NCBI GenBank assembly: GCA_937923225.1
Contig: CALAKR010000007.1
Location: 1-6,778 of the forward strand
Source of the DNA: an uncultured Aquabacterium sp.
GTDB lineage: Bacteria > Pseudomonadota > Gammaproteobacteria > Burkholderiales > Burkholderiaceae_C
Length of the DNA stretch: 6,778 nt
Direction of reading: 5' to 3'
Position 1 is the stretch's first letter, and every line of letters starts with the position of its first letter. The notes below the pieces were generated by a model. That model saw only the letters and a program-made list of their open reading frames with translations, was not told where the DNA came from and searched no databases. Positions 6,698 to 6,778 of this stretch are shown here, in pieces. The translations under genes were made by a program, and so were the position numbers.

Positions 6698-6778
6698 ATG
6701 GGTTCTGCCAGCGGCCGCCAGGCGGCCATGCCTTTCATCATGGTGACGGTGCTGCTCGACATGATGTCGATCGGCATC
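6698..6778 (+). CDS. MFS transporter (DHA1/TetA-like), N-terminal fragment
   Basis: Only the first 27 codons are in the window. After a short cytoplasmic segment (MGSASGRQAAM) the sequence FIMVTVLLDMMSIGI begins a first membrane helix. The pattern F-I-x-V-T-V-L-L-D-x-x-x-I-G-I is typical of major facilitator drug/H+ antiporters of the DHA1 group, including TetA-type tetracycline exporters, where the helix continues into IIPVLP. The substrate cannot be told. The ATG at 6698 has AGGA (6689-6692) five bases upstream, and the reading frame stays open to the window end. Another in-frame ATG at 6728 is less likely because it lacks a comparable ribosome-binding site. It may be cotranscribed with guaB. 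Confidence 0.75.
   Translation, partial: MGSASGRQAAMPFIMVTVLLDMMSIGI

Overview
The base composition (high GC with G/C-rich third codon positions), the protein sequences and the gene order suggest a betaproteobacterium of the order Burkholderiales, probably near Comamonadaceae or the Rubrivivax/Leptothrix/Ideonella group. The genus cannot be fixed from this window. It looks like ordinary, densely packed core chromosome. I see no insertion sequence, CRISPR array, prophage gene, tRNA or rRNA.

Layout, left to right: the N-terminus of a DUF808-family membrane protein reads leftward off the edge (1-152). A 206-bp divergent intergenic region follows (153-358), the longest gene-free stretch. Next come rimO (S12 methylthiotransferase) and metC (cystathionine beta-lyase) on the plus strand. 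Convergent to them is smpB (tmRNA partner) on the minus strand. Starting only 35 bp away and running divergently are ratA (START-domain ribosome-associated toxin/Coq10 family) and ratB (RnfH family, beta-grasp), overlapping by 14 nt. Convergent to ratB is a secreted DUF4124 protein on the minus strand. Divergent from that is guaB (IMP dehydrogenase) with a good sigma70-type promoter. The window ends in the first 27 codons of an MFS transporter.

Functionally, rimO, smpB and ratA all act on or near the ribosome (S12 modification, rescue of stalled ribosomes, and in E. coli inhibition of subunit joining). metC and guaB are housekeeping metabolism (methionine and GMP synthesis). The smpB/ratA/ratB divergent arrangement is also found in E. 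coli and is a conserved neighbourhood.

The hunt found no convincing new system. The most interesting signals are architectural. Several genes have a -10-like hexamer only 7-11 nt before the start codon and no clear Shine-Dalgarno, which suggests short-leader or leaderless transcripts. The smpB/ratA promoters must overlap the neighbouring reading frames. RatA has a Pro/Ala/Gln loop insertion, RatB a basic C-terminal extension, and a small perfect inverted repeat sits in the DUF808 gene leader. Very long minus-strand ORFs opposite rimO-metC and guaB are judged to be composition shadows.
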